Origin: Diploscapter coronatus
Lineage: Eukaryota > Nematoda > Chromadorea > Rhabditida > Rhabditidae
Assembly: GCA_964036155.1 (NCBI GenBank)
Contig: OZ038422.1
Location: forward strand, 3,309,201 to 3,373,200
Direction of reading: 5' to 3'
Length of the DNA stretch: 64,000 nucleotides
Part shown: positions 26,301 to 36,300 of the stretch, piece after piece
Numbering within the stretch: the first letter of the stretch is position 1
How the letters are laid out: the number at the start of each line of letters is the position of its first letter
Made by a program: the position numbers and the translations under genes
Notes under the pieces: generated by a model
Databases searched by the model: none
What the model saw: only the letters and a program-made list of their open reading frames with translations
What the model was told of the DNA's origin: nothing

Positions 26301-27934
26301 ACTTTTATATTTTCCATAGTTGTGAAGAAAAATTCTAGACTTCATTCAGTTTGCAACGAATTAATTAATAGCTTCAAATGCGGATGGCGATATTTTGAGT
26401 GAAACTTCATTGCGATGTTTAATCCGCTAACTATAAAATTGTTTGTGAGAGTGCAGATGCAAAACGACTTTAAAATTGCGCTTGAAAAACACGCTGTAAT
26501 GCAAATAATATGAAAAGGGAATTTGAATGATGACCAAGTTTTAGAACCAGTAAGAGTCCATCGGCATGAGCCGAAAATCAAAAAGAACAAAGATGGAAAA
26601 CCGAGGAAGCGTTCCCAGCACACCAAGGGCAACAAGCTGTGGGAGTTTATTCGTGATGCTCTGAAAGATCCGAGTACCTGCCCGAGTGTCGTCAGGTAAA
26701 AAATGATTCTAGAGAATTTTTGACGAAATTAATTTTCAGATGGGAAGATCCCGTGGAAGGGGTATTCCGAATAGTCGAATCCGAGAAATTAGCGCGATTA
26801 TGGGGCGAGAAGAAGAACAACACGAAGATGACTTATGAAAAGCTGAGCAGAGCTATGAGGTTCGTTGATTCATGTATTTTGTCGCTGTTTTAGTCGATGT
26901 TGTGAGTGTTGTCATTGTTAATAACGTGACTTCGGAAATGCATGCAACTCATTTAGAAAATGTTGAAAGGCAGCTTAACTTGAGCGCTTAGACGAAGAAA
27001 GACTTCAAATTCAATGACTCTAGTGCTATCTATTCTACTGAATTTCATCTATTTTCACAGTACTTGTGGAAGTGCATGTAATTAAATGTGTTGAATTTTT
27101 GCAATATAAGAAAAAGAATCAATTTCTCTTGTTAAAAATCCAGGTTTTTAGTGATTTCTATCGTGCTTGTGTTATGTTGTCATGTGCATGATCTATCGTC
27201 CACGTAATTTAGTTGGCTGTGAATGTTTATGGATGTTCCCAAATCACACTTTCACTTCTCTCTAATTCAGGACGTACTATGAGAAGCAGATTCTCGTTCC
27301 CGTGCCCAAAACTGGCCTATATCCCAAGAAATTGGTCTACAAATTTGGCCCAGGCGCACATGGCTGGGACGTGATCAAGCACGAAAGGCGATGATATTTT
27401 CAACCGATTCAATATTTTGGTAAGCATCGAAAATTTCTTCTAACACCTTTCCAACACATAACTGAAGAATAATCCAGATTTGCACGATAAACCATCACAC
27501 ATTTTACTCTAGGTGAAGGGAAATCGAATTCATCGTCCAACGATTCCAAATTTTTCGAATAACAAGATCATTTTTAATTGAAAGCATCCAATTTCAGGTA
27601 TTACTACAACACAAAGATTCTGTTACCGGTGTCGGGTCGTCGTTTGGTGTACAAATTCGGTCCGCTAGCGCTGGGCCGTTTGTCCTGTAGCTCCTCATCT
27701 TCGTCCAACCTTACCTCTTCCACTTCTTCCTCATTCGAGCATCATCCGTCTACTTTCCCTATGACGTCGTCGTCATCTTTGTTCAAAGTTGGTGTTGATG
27801 AAGAATTCGATTCTGACGTCGACAGCGAGGCTGATGGGGCTGATGGCGACGACGGCGACGACGACGCCAAGCCTCTCGCGCTCCGACGCACGTCTGCACC
27901 ACAACTCTCTTATTCCTCAGGATTACCCTTCTAG
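1830..27934 (+). CDS. ETS transcription factor with PNT/SAM domain, ESE/ELF3-ELF5 type, two alternative C-termini
   Basis: A sequence-specific nuclear DNA-binding protein. Exons I assembled: 1827-1910 (ATG at 1830), 2311-2370, 21314-21480, 23114-23248, 23348-23579, 23625-23707, 23750-23876, 23926-24043, 24861-24985, 25125-25275, 26034-26192, 26545-26695, 26740-26859, then either 27271-27394 or 27598-27934. Phases agree at every junction, giving about 610 or 681 residues. The N-terminus is Pro/Ser/Ala-rich with a polyalanine run. A PNT/SAM domain lies at about 262-332 (GEWLVDDVVAWML, then NGQAMLMM). A basic stretch (KPRKRS) precedes the ETS domain from about 510 (LWEFIRD, ARLWGEKKNN, MTYEKLSRAMR). 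The LWGEKK/MTYEKLSRAMR/LVYKFG signature and the AHGW ending of one isoform resemble ELF5/ELF3 more than ETS1 or PDEF. By memory the C. elegans orthologue is C33A11.4. The 3' half is certain; the two exons near 2 kb are less so. Confidence 0.9.
2371..11539. other. Large ETS-gene intron, first part
   Basis: No exon with coding character on either strand apart from the hAT-like element at 10120-10251. A 12-base candidate microexon at about 7841-7852, between TATTTCAG and GTGTGG, is phase-compatible but too short to support. Confidence 0.5.
10120..10251. mobile_element. Non-autonomous hAT-like foldback element (CAGGGCTGT ends)
   Basis: A 132-base element starts CAGGGCTGTGAA and ends TTACAACCCTG, imperfect inverted copies continuing to ACACGCATA on both arms. 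The centre is a smaller palindrome (TTTCGAGAGAAAG / CTTTCTCGAAAA). The flanking 8-mers are TTATCCGA and TTGTCTGA, matching at 6 of 8 positions with two transitions, as expected of an aged hAT target duplication. It sits in the large ETS-gene intron and has no coding capacity. Confidence 0.65.
11540..11593 (+). other. Possible alternative first coding exon of the ETS gene
   Basis: An ATG at 11540 in good context (CGAAATGAGC) opens 18 codons reading MSDMIKKYLKWKLERETM and ends at a strong donor, ATG/GTGAGT. It is phase 0, as the acceptor at 21314 needs. The exon at 21314 and the next exon have no in-frame ATG, so a shorter isoform would need a start like this. Isoforms starting here would be about 581 or 652 residues. 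The short peptide resembles no domain I know. Confidence 0.4.
17050..17560 (+). promoter_or_regulatory. Less AT-rich island, possible internal promoter or 5' UTR exon of the ETS gene
   Basis: Composition shifts to CT-rich with many CG and GAGTC-like words between AT-rich stretches. A good donor, CCCT/GTGAGT, occurs at about 17157 and another, TTCT/GTAAGG, at about 17503. No open frame with coding character. An untranslated first exon spliced to 21314 is possible; this is inference. Confidence 0.3.
18250..18960. promoter_or_regulatory. Purine/pyrimidine-rich island in the ETS intron
   Basis: G- and C-richer than its surroundings, with GAGG/GCGAG clusters on the first half and CTCTC/CTTCC tracts on the second. 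It starts just after an acceptor-like CAGTTTCAG (about 18248). A 72-codon frame at 18250-18468 has no homologue I recognise and no good donor, so I treat it as noncoding. Such islands in nematode introns are often enhancers or alternative promoters. Confidence 0.3.
22330..22660. promoter_or_regulatory. TG repeat and purine-rich tract in an ETS intron
   Basis: A short TG run at about 22352-22368 is followed by GAAAAGGAAAGGAAGGGAAGG-like purine sequence and AGGAGACGGGC. No gene is visible. A regulatory role is only suggested by the composition. Confidence 0.25.
25125..25275 (+). repeat. Tandem (L/I)NQ(A/T/S) repeat encoded inside one ETS-gene exon
   Basis: The exon encodes back-to-back tetrapeptides of the form SLNQ, ALNQ, TINQ, ALNQ, TLNQ, SL, then a further TLNQSL after a short break. 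At DNA level the unit is about 12 bases (CTGAATCAA-like). It lies between the PNT and ETS domains, where a flexible linker is expected. A four-residue period would place Leu and Asn on one face of a helix, so it may mediate self-association. I know of no such repeat in other ETS proteins. Confidence 0.75.
27271..27394 (+). other. Alternative terminal exon A of the ETS gene (isoform A C-terminus)
   Basis: Acceptor CTAATTCAG ends at 27270. One base completes the Arg codon split after AMR, then RTYYEKQILVPV, a loop, KKLVYKFGPGAHGW and a stop at 27392-27394. It supplies the end of the recognition helix and the last two beta strands of the ETS domain. The strand 3-4 loop is about five residues longer than in exon B. 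The Arg is followed by Thr where most ETS proteins have Tyr. No AATAAA lies between this stop and exon B. A good donor (TTTTG/GTAAGC) sits at 27420, only 25 bases past the stop, so this isoform could splice its 3' UTR onto the exon B acceptor and share its poly(A) site without triggering nonsense decay. Confidence 0.8.
27598..27934 (+). other. Alternative terminal exon B of the ETS gene (isoform B C-terminus)
   Basis: Acceptor CCAATTTCAG ends at 27597, in the same phase as exon A. It completes the same Arg codon and continues RYYYNTKILLPVSGRRLVYKFG, cut here to RYYYNTK...GRRLVYKFG, which is the canonical ETS reading. After the domain comes a tail of about 85 residues: a Ser/Thr-rich run, an acidic Asp/Glu/Gly-rich run, then a stop at 27932-27934. 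Such acidic and Ser-rich tails are common in activation regions, but that role is inference. The exon cannot be a simple continuation of exon A, because exon A ends in a stop and both begin in the same phase. Confidence 0.8.
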
Positions 27935-28042
27935 TCTTCCAAATACAACGTACTTATCCATATTTGTGTGGAATAATCACAATCATTCTCAACGCTTCCC
28001 AAAAGTTGCAGTTATTCCAATCAAAATTTGCTAATTTCATCG

Positions 28043-28048
28043 AATAAA
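28043..28048 (+). terminator. Poly(A) signal AATAAA for the ETS gene
   Basis: Canonical hexamer 109 bases past the exon B stop, followed by a T-rich stretch. It is the nearest AATAAA downstream of either terminal exon, so it may serve both isoforms. Confidence 0.55.
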
Positions 28049-30527
28049 TTCCGATTTTTTGCAAAACGTTCTCATCGAATGATCTCCACGCGTTTCGTGT
28101 CGCCATTTTCGCAGATTTCGACTTATTTGGATATCCTCAAAATTTTACTTTTTCTTCAGGACTTAGCGCTTTGGACGCTGATACTGGACACTATACCGAC
28201 ACTGCAGTGTATTTTCGGTGTTCGTGTTCGAAAAGTATCCAAAATGCTAAGCTCTGTGTTTCTTTGTTGTTTTTTCTTGAATTTTGTTGTGCAAATTTTT
28301 AACATTTTTCGAAAGATTATTGATATGTTACTTTATTGACAAAGCAACTCGAATGTGCAATATATTCATAATTTTTTTTTTCATTTTTACGCTAATTTCT
28401 TATGTATTTGTTTGTGCTAAGAGGATTCTGCCGGAGATTGATCCGAAACTTCGATTGCTTTATGAAACATTTTCCAAATCTTATTCTAAGTTGTAATTTC
28501 GCAGGTCATATTTTAAATTCTAATTCGCGGAGACGATTCAAAACCACCGTTATTTATGAAATCAATGATTTAGCGTAACATTTTCTTCTAGATTTCTATG
28601 AATATTTTGTCATAGCATATGCTAATTTGTTTGTGAAATTCTATTGATCTAGTCTAATTGATAATATACCGTGAGACAATTATAGCTAGTTATTATTCGA
28701 CTAACATGAATTTTAGGCAACTATTTTTTCGTCTGTTTAGTCGGTACATTGAGAAACGATATTTTAAAAACGTTGCATTATTATAGACTTCTATGTAGTA
28801 ATCAAACTATTATTGCCGATTTATATGAAAGCGAAATTTTGACAAGTAATTTGTAAATCGACAGTAATTTATATCCTCGGGTTATCTATCGTTCATTATC
28901 TCCTATGTGTAAAAATGGAATTTTGCTTACGCAACATCGAATTACAAAATGGAATATATTATATGCTGAACTCATCTACATAAATTTATTGAAAATCAAA
29001 TTTGACTTGCTCTTAATCTGCATGCTATGTTCCACAATACAAATGACAAACAAATAAAAAATAGAAAGAAAAAACGGAATAATGCACTGATGTTTTTCAA
29101 TAAAGTACGAACTTTTGCTTATCGTGGAAATGTAGGAAAGTTCAAACATGGCCAAAGTGAATCAGCCAATTTGAATAAAATGATTACGACGCTGCGTTTT
29201 AAATAAGTGTATTACCATTACCCAATTATAGTTTGGCGCAATTGATCAGATAATTCGTGTTGATATAAAATGTGCAAAACTGTTTTGAATGAGAAGAATT
29301 ATGCCAGTGGTTGAATTTTCTAGTGCAAGTGATGACCTGTCATATTATGGCTTGTGAGAAGGTAGATGCTGCACACTCCTTGCAGCTCGATTTCACACAT
29401 GTCCCGCCTTTCTTTTCCTTCGCTCTTTCCTTTCCCTTTTCTTTGTTATATCTTTCGTCTCTTCAGGACGCATGCTATTTCTCGGGAGTTGAGTCTAAGA
29501 GAGGAAAGTTGCAAAGTGTGCAATATCTACCCTCTAACACTCCATAATATCAGTAATCAGGGATGTTGGTGATGCAGTAAAATGGCGCACCGCAAAAATC
29601 CAGTCATTATCCCTCGTTCCATTATTAAGGATAGTAATTCAAAGCTGGTTGGAATGGTTCATCGCATAAGGGATATTTGCGGTGGAAAACATCTCAATTG
29701 TGGACGAAATATATAGATGGCGATAATTGCCGTCAGTTTATGCGTTTTGGCAATGTATTCAAAATTTTATCGGGAATAGATCACTTCGTGGGAAACAAAT
29801 GATGCGTTCTTCATCAAGCAAGCCTGCAAAGCATACAAAAATTATTTATTAATTAGTTAGGCTAGTACGTACAATATCATATTATTCAATCAGGTTTAGG
29901 GAGAACTTTCGTCAGACGAAAATGAACTATAGGGAGTAGATTGCACAAGCAAATTCATAGCTATGATACCAAGTCGCACTAGTGAACATTTTGGTTAATT
30001 ACAGGTTGGAAAGAAAAATTTGTTAAAAAATATACAGAGGGTAGGCCGCAAGGGGTTTCTGACGATCGTCTTCCCTAGGACTGTATGCAATGCGATAATC
30101 TAATGGAGCAATTGGTAATTTGGAAAAGAAACTCGTAAATTCGAAAGTTATTGATAAGCAAAGAAAACAACCCTGTAAAATGAAACACAAGTTTGAAGAA
30201 AAATAGGCCATCCATCAGCAAGTGTTGAAGTTATTTGGTAAGGCAGCTTTAACTTTAGAAGGTTCGTTTAAACTTGATTAACCCGGGAGTGATCATATAA
30301 AAATTGCGAAAATTCTAATTACAGTTTTCGATTGAATCGGTGTATGTCAAGCTCAAAAATGCCATGCAAGAAATGTACAAAGATTACAGTTTGGGCAGAG
30401 CTATATAATGTTATCATTGGACGCCAAATAAATATGCTTCGCAAAATTGAAAGTTCACCAATACAGTCAAAAATCGCATTGTAAGGAAATTTTGAAACCA
30501 CCTGCTAATTCTTTGATCATTCTTGTT
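28049..30527. other. Intergenic region between convergent ETS and DRAM-like genes
   Basis: No coding exon seen. A second plus-strand AATAAA at about 29053 could give a longer ETS 3' UTR. A minus-strand poly(A)-like hexamer (TTTATT as written) occurs at about 29844, some 680 bases past the DRAM-like stop. Confidence 0.5.
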
Positions 30528-31836
30528 TTATTGCGAGAGTTCCTCCTGCGATCGATGGAAGATCGGCGAGTGATCGAGGTGATTCACCAACATGGCGGCG
30601 GAGCACTCGACTCGGATTTTTTCGAAGTCGCGGGAATACGACAGCACGAAGAGGATATGCGATATGGCCATGATCCACTCGAAGATTGCACTGATTACAT
30701 GCAGGTTGTAGCCCTGAAATTCGCAATTTTATGTCATGGTTGAGTAGCTACGCGGCGCTTTAATAGAACAAAACTTTCGAAAATAAATTTCTGCAAGTGC
30801 ACAAAATGAGCCTTTTGTTGTGACCTCAAAAAGTAAGTTTCGTTTTGCACGTTGTTTACGCATAATAAATGAAGTGACGGAGTTTCAAAGTATACCATCA
30901 GAAAACCAATACGCTAGTAGTACTAATACCGAAAACCCCATTTAGATTCGTTAGATACCAAGAAAGTTATTCCGGTGTGCTACGAACTTATGCACCAACT
31001 CGATAAATAGTACAAATGCTGAAGAAAGAAAGAAATAAACTCACCGGCATCCACATTCTTCTATTCCACGGTCTCGGTGTTGGCAGATCTGGATAATACT
31101 CGTGGTACTTGTTCGCTGCTAGTTTTCCGAACGTGATGGCTAAAGATATCGATTTAGCCAACGATTAATCCAATAAAACGACCTGTAATGAACGAAATTG
31201 TCGATACCGCAGTGATGGCCGTCCGAATGTATCCAATTCGTTTGTTGGTGTAAAGTGGGTACATCTTGATCGTGATGTACGACTGAACGATCATGTACAG
31301 GCAACCAGATCCGAAGCAGATGCAAGCCGCTATCAGATGGACCATTATCACGGCTGTTTCCTGAAATATTGCAATTTAGTTCCCAAAAAAAGAATTTCAC
31401 ACCTGGAAATTTGCCACGACCATCATTCCGAAGCCACCAAGAAGTCCCAGGATCAATGAGACAAAGTTGAGATTTGAAATTTGTTGATCCGAATCGCGGA
31501 TCAAGGATTCAATCAACTGATACCTGAAATTATCAGCTGAAATTTTGTCAGCTTTTGTAAAATCTCACCGAATATAAATAACGAGCATCGACAGACAACT
31601 CGTGATGTTCAGCAGCAGCGAGAAGAAGCAGCTCTCGGGTCGATGGTCTCCAGAAGCAGAAATGTATGGGAAAACCGGCTCTACGTCATCGTGGAACACT
31701 GCCATCAGATAGGTGCATCCTGAAAGCATCCTTCTCTGCCAACATTAGTCTCAAAATGATTACCTAAGTTGAAGAAGAAGACGATGGCGAATATAACGGG
31801 CAGATGACCGGCGCCCAGAATACCGCATTGAAGCAT
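30528..31836 (-). CDS. DRAM-family (DNA damage-regulated autophagy modulator / Frag1-like) membrane protein
   Basis: Six exons, read right to left: 31764-31836, 31569-31719, 31403-31523, 31183-31360, 31045-31139, 30528-30713. All phases agree and give 267 residues, almost the same as human DRAM2 (266). Family landmarks: AIVFFF hydrophobic start; PYISASGDHRPESC; IYIRY; GLLGGFGMMVVANFQ before residue 116; GSGCLYMIVQSYI; GYNLHVISAIFEWIMAISH from 207. It should have five or six membrane spans and act in lysosomal or related membranes; in mammals DRAM proteins promote autophagy. The ATG directly follows an acceptor (TTATCTTCAG), which suggests either a spliced leader site or an untranslated upstream exon. 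The 31140-31182 intron is only 43 bases. It is convergent with the ETS gene and lies downstream of nfki-1 on the same strand, 1.5 kb away, too far for a typical worm operon. Confidence 0.9.
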
Positions 31837-33347
31837 CTGAAGATAAATTTATCTGAAACTAAAAAAATGAAAGAAAATGATTTCATATGCTAAACCGCTT
31901 TCCGCGAAACGAAATAGTGGCCAACAACATGTTGCAAACAAACGCGTAAACCAGGGCGTTGTATTGCCTTCCTCTTGCAAATTTGCACTAATCGCAAGTA
32001 GAACTGATTGATTATAGACAGAACTAAAAGGCTTCGCTCGCGGTTGCGCTTCACGCGATCACTCACTCGCCTTCTACAGTGCTTTGAGCTGTCTGGCGTC
32101 ATTTTTCCGGAAAAAACCGCTATAGCTTTTCTATCTGTGTTATTTTAAATATATTTCTTTACTGAAAAAATCTTTAAAATATCCCCCAACAATATAAACG
32201 CAGAACTTTTTCTTTTTTTTAATTTATGTGAAGTTAGATAAAATCGTTTTTGAGCCAATTTTTAGAGGGCTTCATTGAACAAGGTAAACAGAGAGCAAAG
32301 CACTGGGCGTAGAGTATAACAAGTCCTACAGTAGCCCAGTAAAGTCCAATCCCCACATAAATAGTCTGCACAGAACTAGAACATTTTGGCTTGGATGGAT
32401 TTATTTGACTAAACTATCAGGTTATAAAATGTGCAACATTTTCCAAAGAAAATAATGATTAAAAATATGGTATTTGTCATTTTGTACAGTAAAATCGAAG
32501 AAAAATCATGACTCAGAAGAATAACAAAAAAATCTTCAGAATACATAAACATAAACGAATCAATGTCTTTTTTGTAGAGAATACGACAGAATAGATTAGG
32601 AACCAGCAATTTGTATGTGTTTTCGATTAGCCGTTAGATTAGATGTTTGCCGTGTGGTGAGAAACGAAAAGAGATTTATCAAAACCGCTAAACTACCATG
32701 TCTCATAAATTCCATAGATTCACGTATCGAGTTTCGTCAATATTTCATTAGTTAATTGGAATTCTTCTATAGAATAACAAATATACTTCTGAAACATGGT
32801 GATAAAGAATCCAGGTTGGAAAATTCTGCGTCAAAGTCGATATCATCACCAAAAATTGTAAAAAGTAAGCATGAAAAGTTTCATCAACAACATATAGAAA
32901 TGATATCGACTTTCCAGGGTTTAATTTTTTCCTTGCATTTAACAAATATATCTTTCAATCATTTCATATCTAGAATCGTAGAATCGAAGCATTGATGAGG
33001 TGTTCGGGCGGAATATATGAATGTTTGGTGATTGACTACCAAGAATGATTAGAATTTAGCTGCTAAATGTTTGAATCTAATCAATTTTTCCATAAGCAAA
33101 GATAATAAATAAAAAAGAGTAAATTCGAGCTTCAAATCGCTCGTTGCATACGAAATAAAATGTTGATTCCTAGATATATGCAGGCTAGACTAGGAAATTA
33201 TCATTTACGACTACAGATTTTGAAATCGAATAAGCATAAAAAATCGCAAAAAAATAAAATGAGATCAATAAGGAGAAGGTAAAACGGTGATTATATAAGA
33301 AGTCGTTGATTTTTTGACTGAAGAATATAATTGTTGTCAAAATTCAA
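31837..33347. other. Intergenic region between nfki-1 and the DRAM-like gene
   Basis: About 1.5 kb, AT-rich, no coding exon. It must contain the nfki-1 3' end and any DRAM-like promoter. The stretch at 31890-32100 is less AT-rich and may be the DRAM-like upstream region; no core motif stands out. Confidence 0.5.
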
Positions 33348-36300
33348 TTAGTTGGTTGTATCGGTGAAGGGCGACTGTGCTTGTGAGTTAGGGTTGGACT
33401 GGCTTTTGCCCGACACGGCTCCACTGGCTAGAAGACGGATGTAGATCACTTGTCTGAATCACATTCTTCATTATTTGATCATTTTACGCACGATTAATTT
33501 TCGCTTTTCAGCATATAATTGTAAATCTTTTGAGTAACCTATTTCACTATTTTGAGCGTTCTCATCACTTCACAGAATGAGTAACTGGAAACACAGTAGC
33601 GAGCAAATGTATTAGACTACCTTCTCGTGTCTGTGACGATTTTCAGATACCCGTCCAGCTCTTTTCACTTATCGGATTTAGTTGAAATTTTGCACACATA
33701 AAAAACATGTAAAACGTTCCATTATATCAGTTTTCATCTCAATCAGATAAGTATTGAAATCATTGCTAAAATCGAATAGAATATGCCAGTGATCCTGTAC
33801 TTTTATTCGCTACTGTATCTGGGCTGTATGTAACCATCAAAAATGCTGAATTGCCACAACTCAACTCCCAAGATTAATAAAACTTAGTTCCAGAAATGTT
33901 TATCATATAATTGAGAGTCTCAATTTCTATTTCATTCATTCAAAGTCCAACCTCGTGTTCTTATTGTGCATCTGACTGGATGGAAGTTCGAGCAGGTCCA
34001 CAGGCGATTCCGAGTTGTAGTCGACGGTGTTCGCCAGCTCCGTGAACTGGTCGTCGTCCACGTTCGATTTCAGAATCTGAATTATCTTATATTTTTCCTG
34101 TGATTTCTTGAAACTTACGTCAATCAACTCGACGTTCATCTTCTCGACAGCCATATGAACTATCGTTCTGCCGTTGGTTGCGTCCTGAATGAAAATTGTT
34201 TCTATTCCATATTTATGTTTCAAAAATTAAGGTCATAAAGACTAGTTTTATCGCCGTCGAATTTGTGATGGCTTAACGAAGGAAGTAAAGGCTCACCGCA
34301 ACAGTAGGATCAGCTCCAGCCTTGAGGAGCGCCTCGATGACGCCCATGTTGTTGATGGGCAGTTGGGTGCGTTCGTCCACCACTCCGTGGTTCTTGATCG
34401 CGCAATGCAGAGGAGTCAGGCCGCGACCGTTTAACTCATTCAAACGAATGCCGGGGTGCGATAGAAGTTGCTAAATTTGGCTCATTTTTATCATAGCTAG
34501 ATATGTTTCAAAGAATTTCTTGAGTAAATGAAGACATATGAGCAGTGATGTTTCAGAATTAATTAGTCCAGTTGGTTTGCAGTAATTCAAACCTCAACAA
34601 TTTCGTTCATGCCACGCGAAGCCGCATAATGAAGAGCAGTGTCTCTGTCGGAACGCAGGGTTTGCACGTTTGGATTGGCGCCAAGTTCGAGGAAGTACGC
34701 AACCACCTGGAATTGACATATTATTTCCAAAGCTTCACGATAAATCTGGAAGGATCTCCTGCATTATACACCGCCGGAACACCGACACACTACATGTAAA
34801 AGACACCGTCTCTTTCCCTTATTTCTCCTCTTTGCCTACACTCTCTCACCCTAAAATCAGGTGTCTAATACAAACGGTGTCGGTGTTCTGGTGGTGCATA
34901 ATATAGCAAGCCATCTGAAAGATCGAGTTAATCCTCATAATAAGTTATTTTCACGTGTTTCGAGAAATTGCGGAAGTAGAATTGGAAAAGTCATTTTGAT
35001 CAATGATGTTCTTTTTCTTGAATCGTAACAACATAAAATCTAAAATGAAATAAGTTTAGCCATCAAATGCTTTATGTTTTAAAATTCAAAGATTTTCTTC
35101 AGATTTTACCATTCACTCTTACCTCTGGTTGTCTCTGCATGACGGCGATGAAGAGTGGGGTTTCGTTGTACTTGTTCGGCTCGTCGAAGAATCTGCTGGA
35201 GTCGGTCATCTTCTTCAGCTGCTCCGTGAGGGCGTAGATCTTGCCCAGATCGACGTGGGCGACGACGATGTGCAGCGGGCTGTCGCCGTCCTCATCCTTC
35301 AGGCTCTGTGGATCAGGAGTGCATGGGTTTTTCAGCTGAAATTATCATTTTCAAAATCAAGATTTTTCATCCTTATTTGAAATTTTCATTAGATATCATC
35401 GTTCACTACGCTATTTCTTTACGCCGTGTTCAGTATCCTTAACTCCAGAATGATAATTTATCACAATTTACATCAGCAGACTTCTCAAAACTCAACCTGC
35501 GACTCGACTCGCAGAAAAATAGCGCGTTTTTGAGAGAGGGATAAAGAAAACATGCTCTTTTCTCTCTAGATATGATACGCTATTTTTTGCGAGTCGAGTT
35601 TTGGGAAGTCTGGATATCAGATACACAACATGAGGTGCGAAATATTAGCTCAAAAACATCCTGTATCCGTCTGTTTATGTCCGATTAACTATTCATTCGA
35701 TGTTCAATATCAAAAATCATTTTCATACACCCAAGCTTAAAAATACAGGATTTTCTAAAAAAAAAACGCCTAAAAACTTACCGCAGCAGTGAGAGCCCAG
35801 TGGAATCCGGCAGCCAATTCGGTGTCCTTGATGATGGCGTGGAGCCGCTGCTTTGCAGTTGGTTCGCCAATTTTGCTCCTGGGCGACAGGCGGGCGGCCG
35901 TCAATGAGGGCGTAGTTGGACCGCTGCAAATCGAGGACATTAGAATGAGAAGTTTACGTAGTTTATGGTCACTTGATTTCTTCGTCACATAAAAGTTTCT
36001 TCGATTAATAGAGTAGAGGGACTTCTTCCTCTATACTATTTCACAGGATGGAGAATTTTTCCCCTTGGCAGAGTTGCGAAGAGTCCAAATTGCCGAATTA
36101 TTTTATTGGAAAAAATAAGCTGAAGAGTTACGAATATATCAACTCTCAAGGTTCTTATATTCTTAATCTCATTAACCCCCAGAAACGATCATCATATCAT
36201 CGATGACCAAGACTATCAATCTATCGGCCCATTGTTGTAGTCGCTCGATTTGTGAGAAATAGTATGGAGAAAAGAAACAAATCGAGCGAATACCATAATC

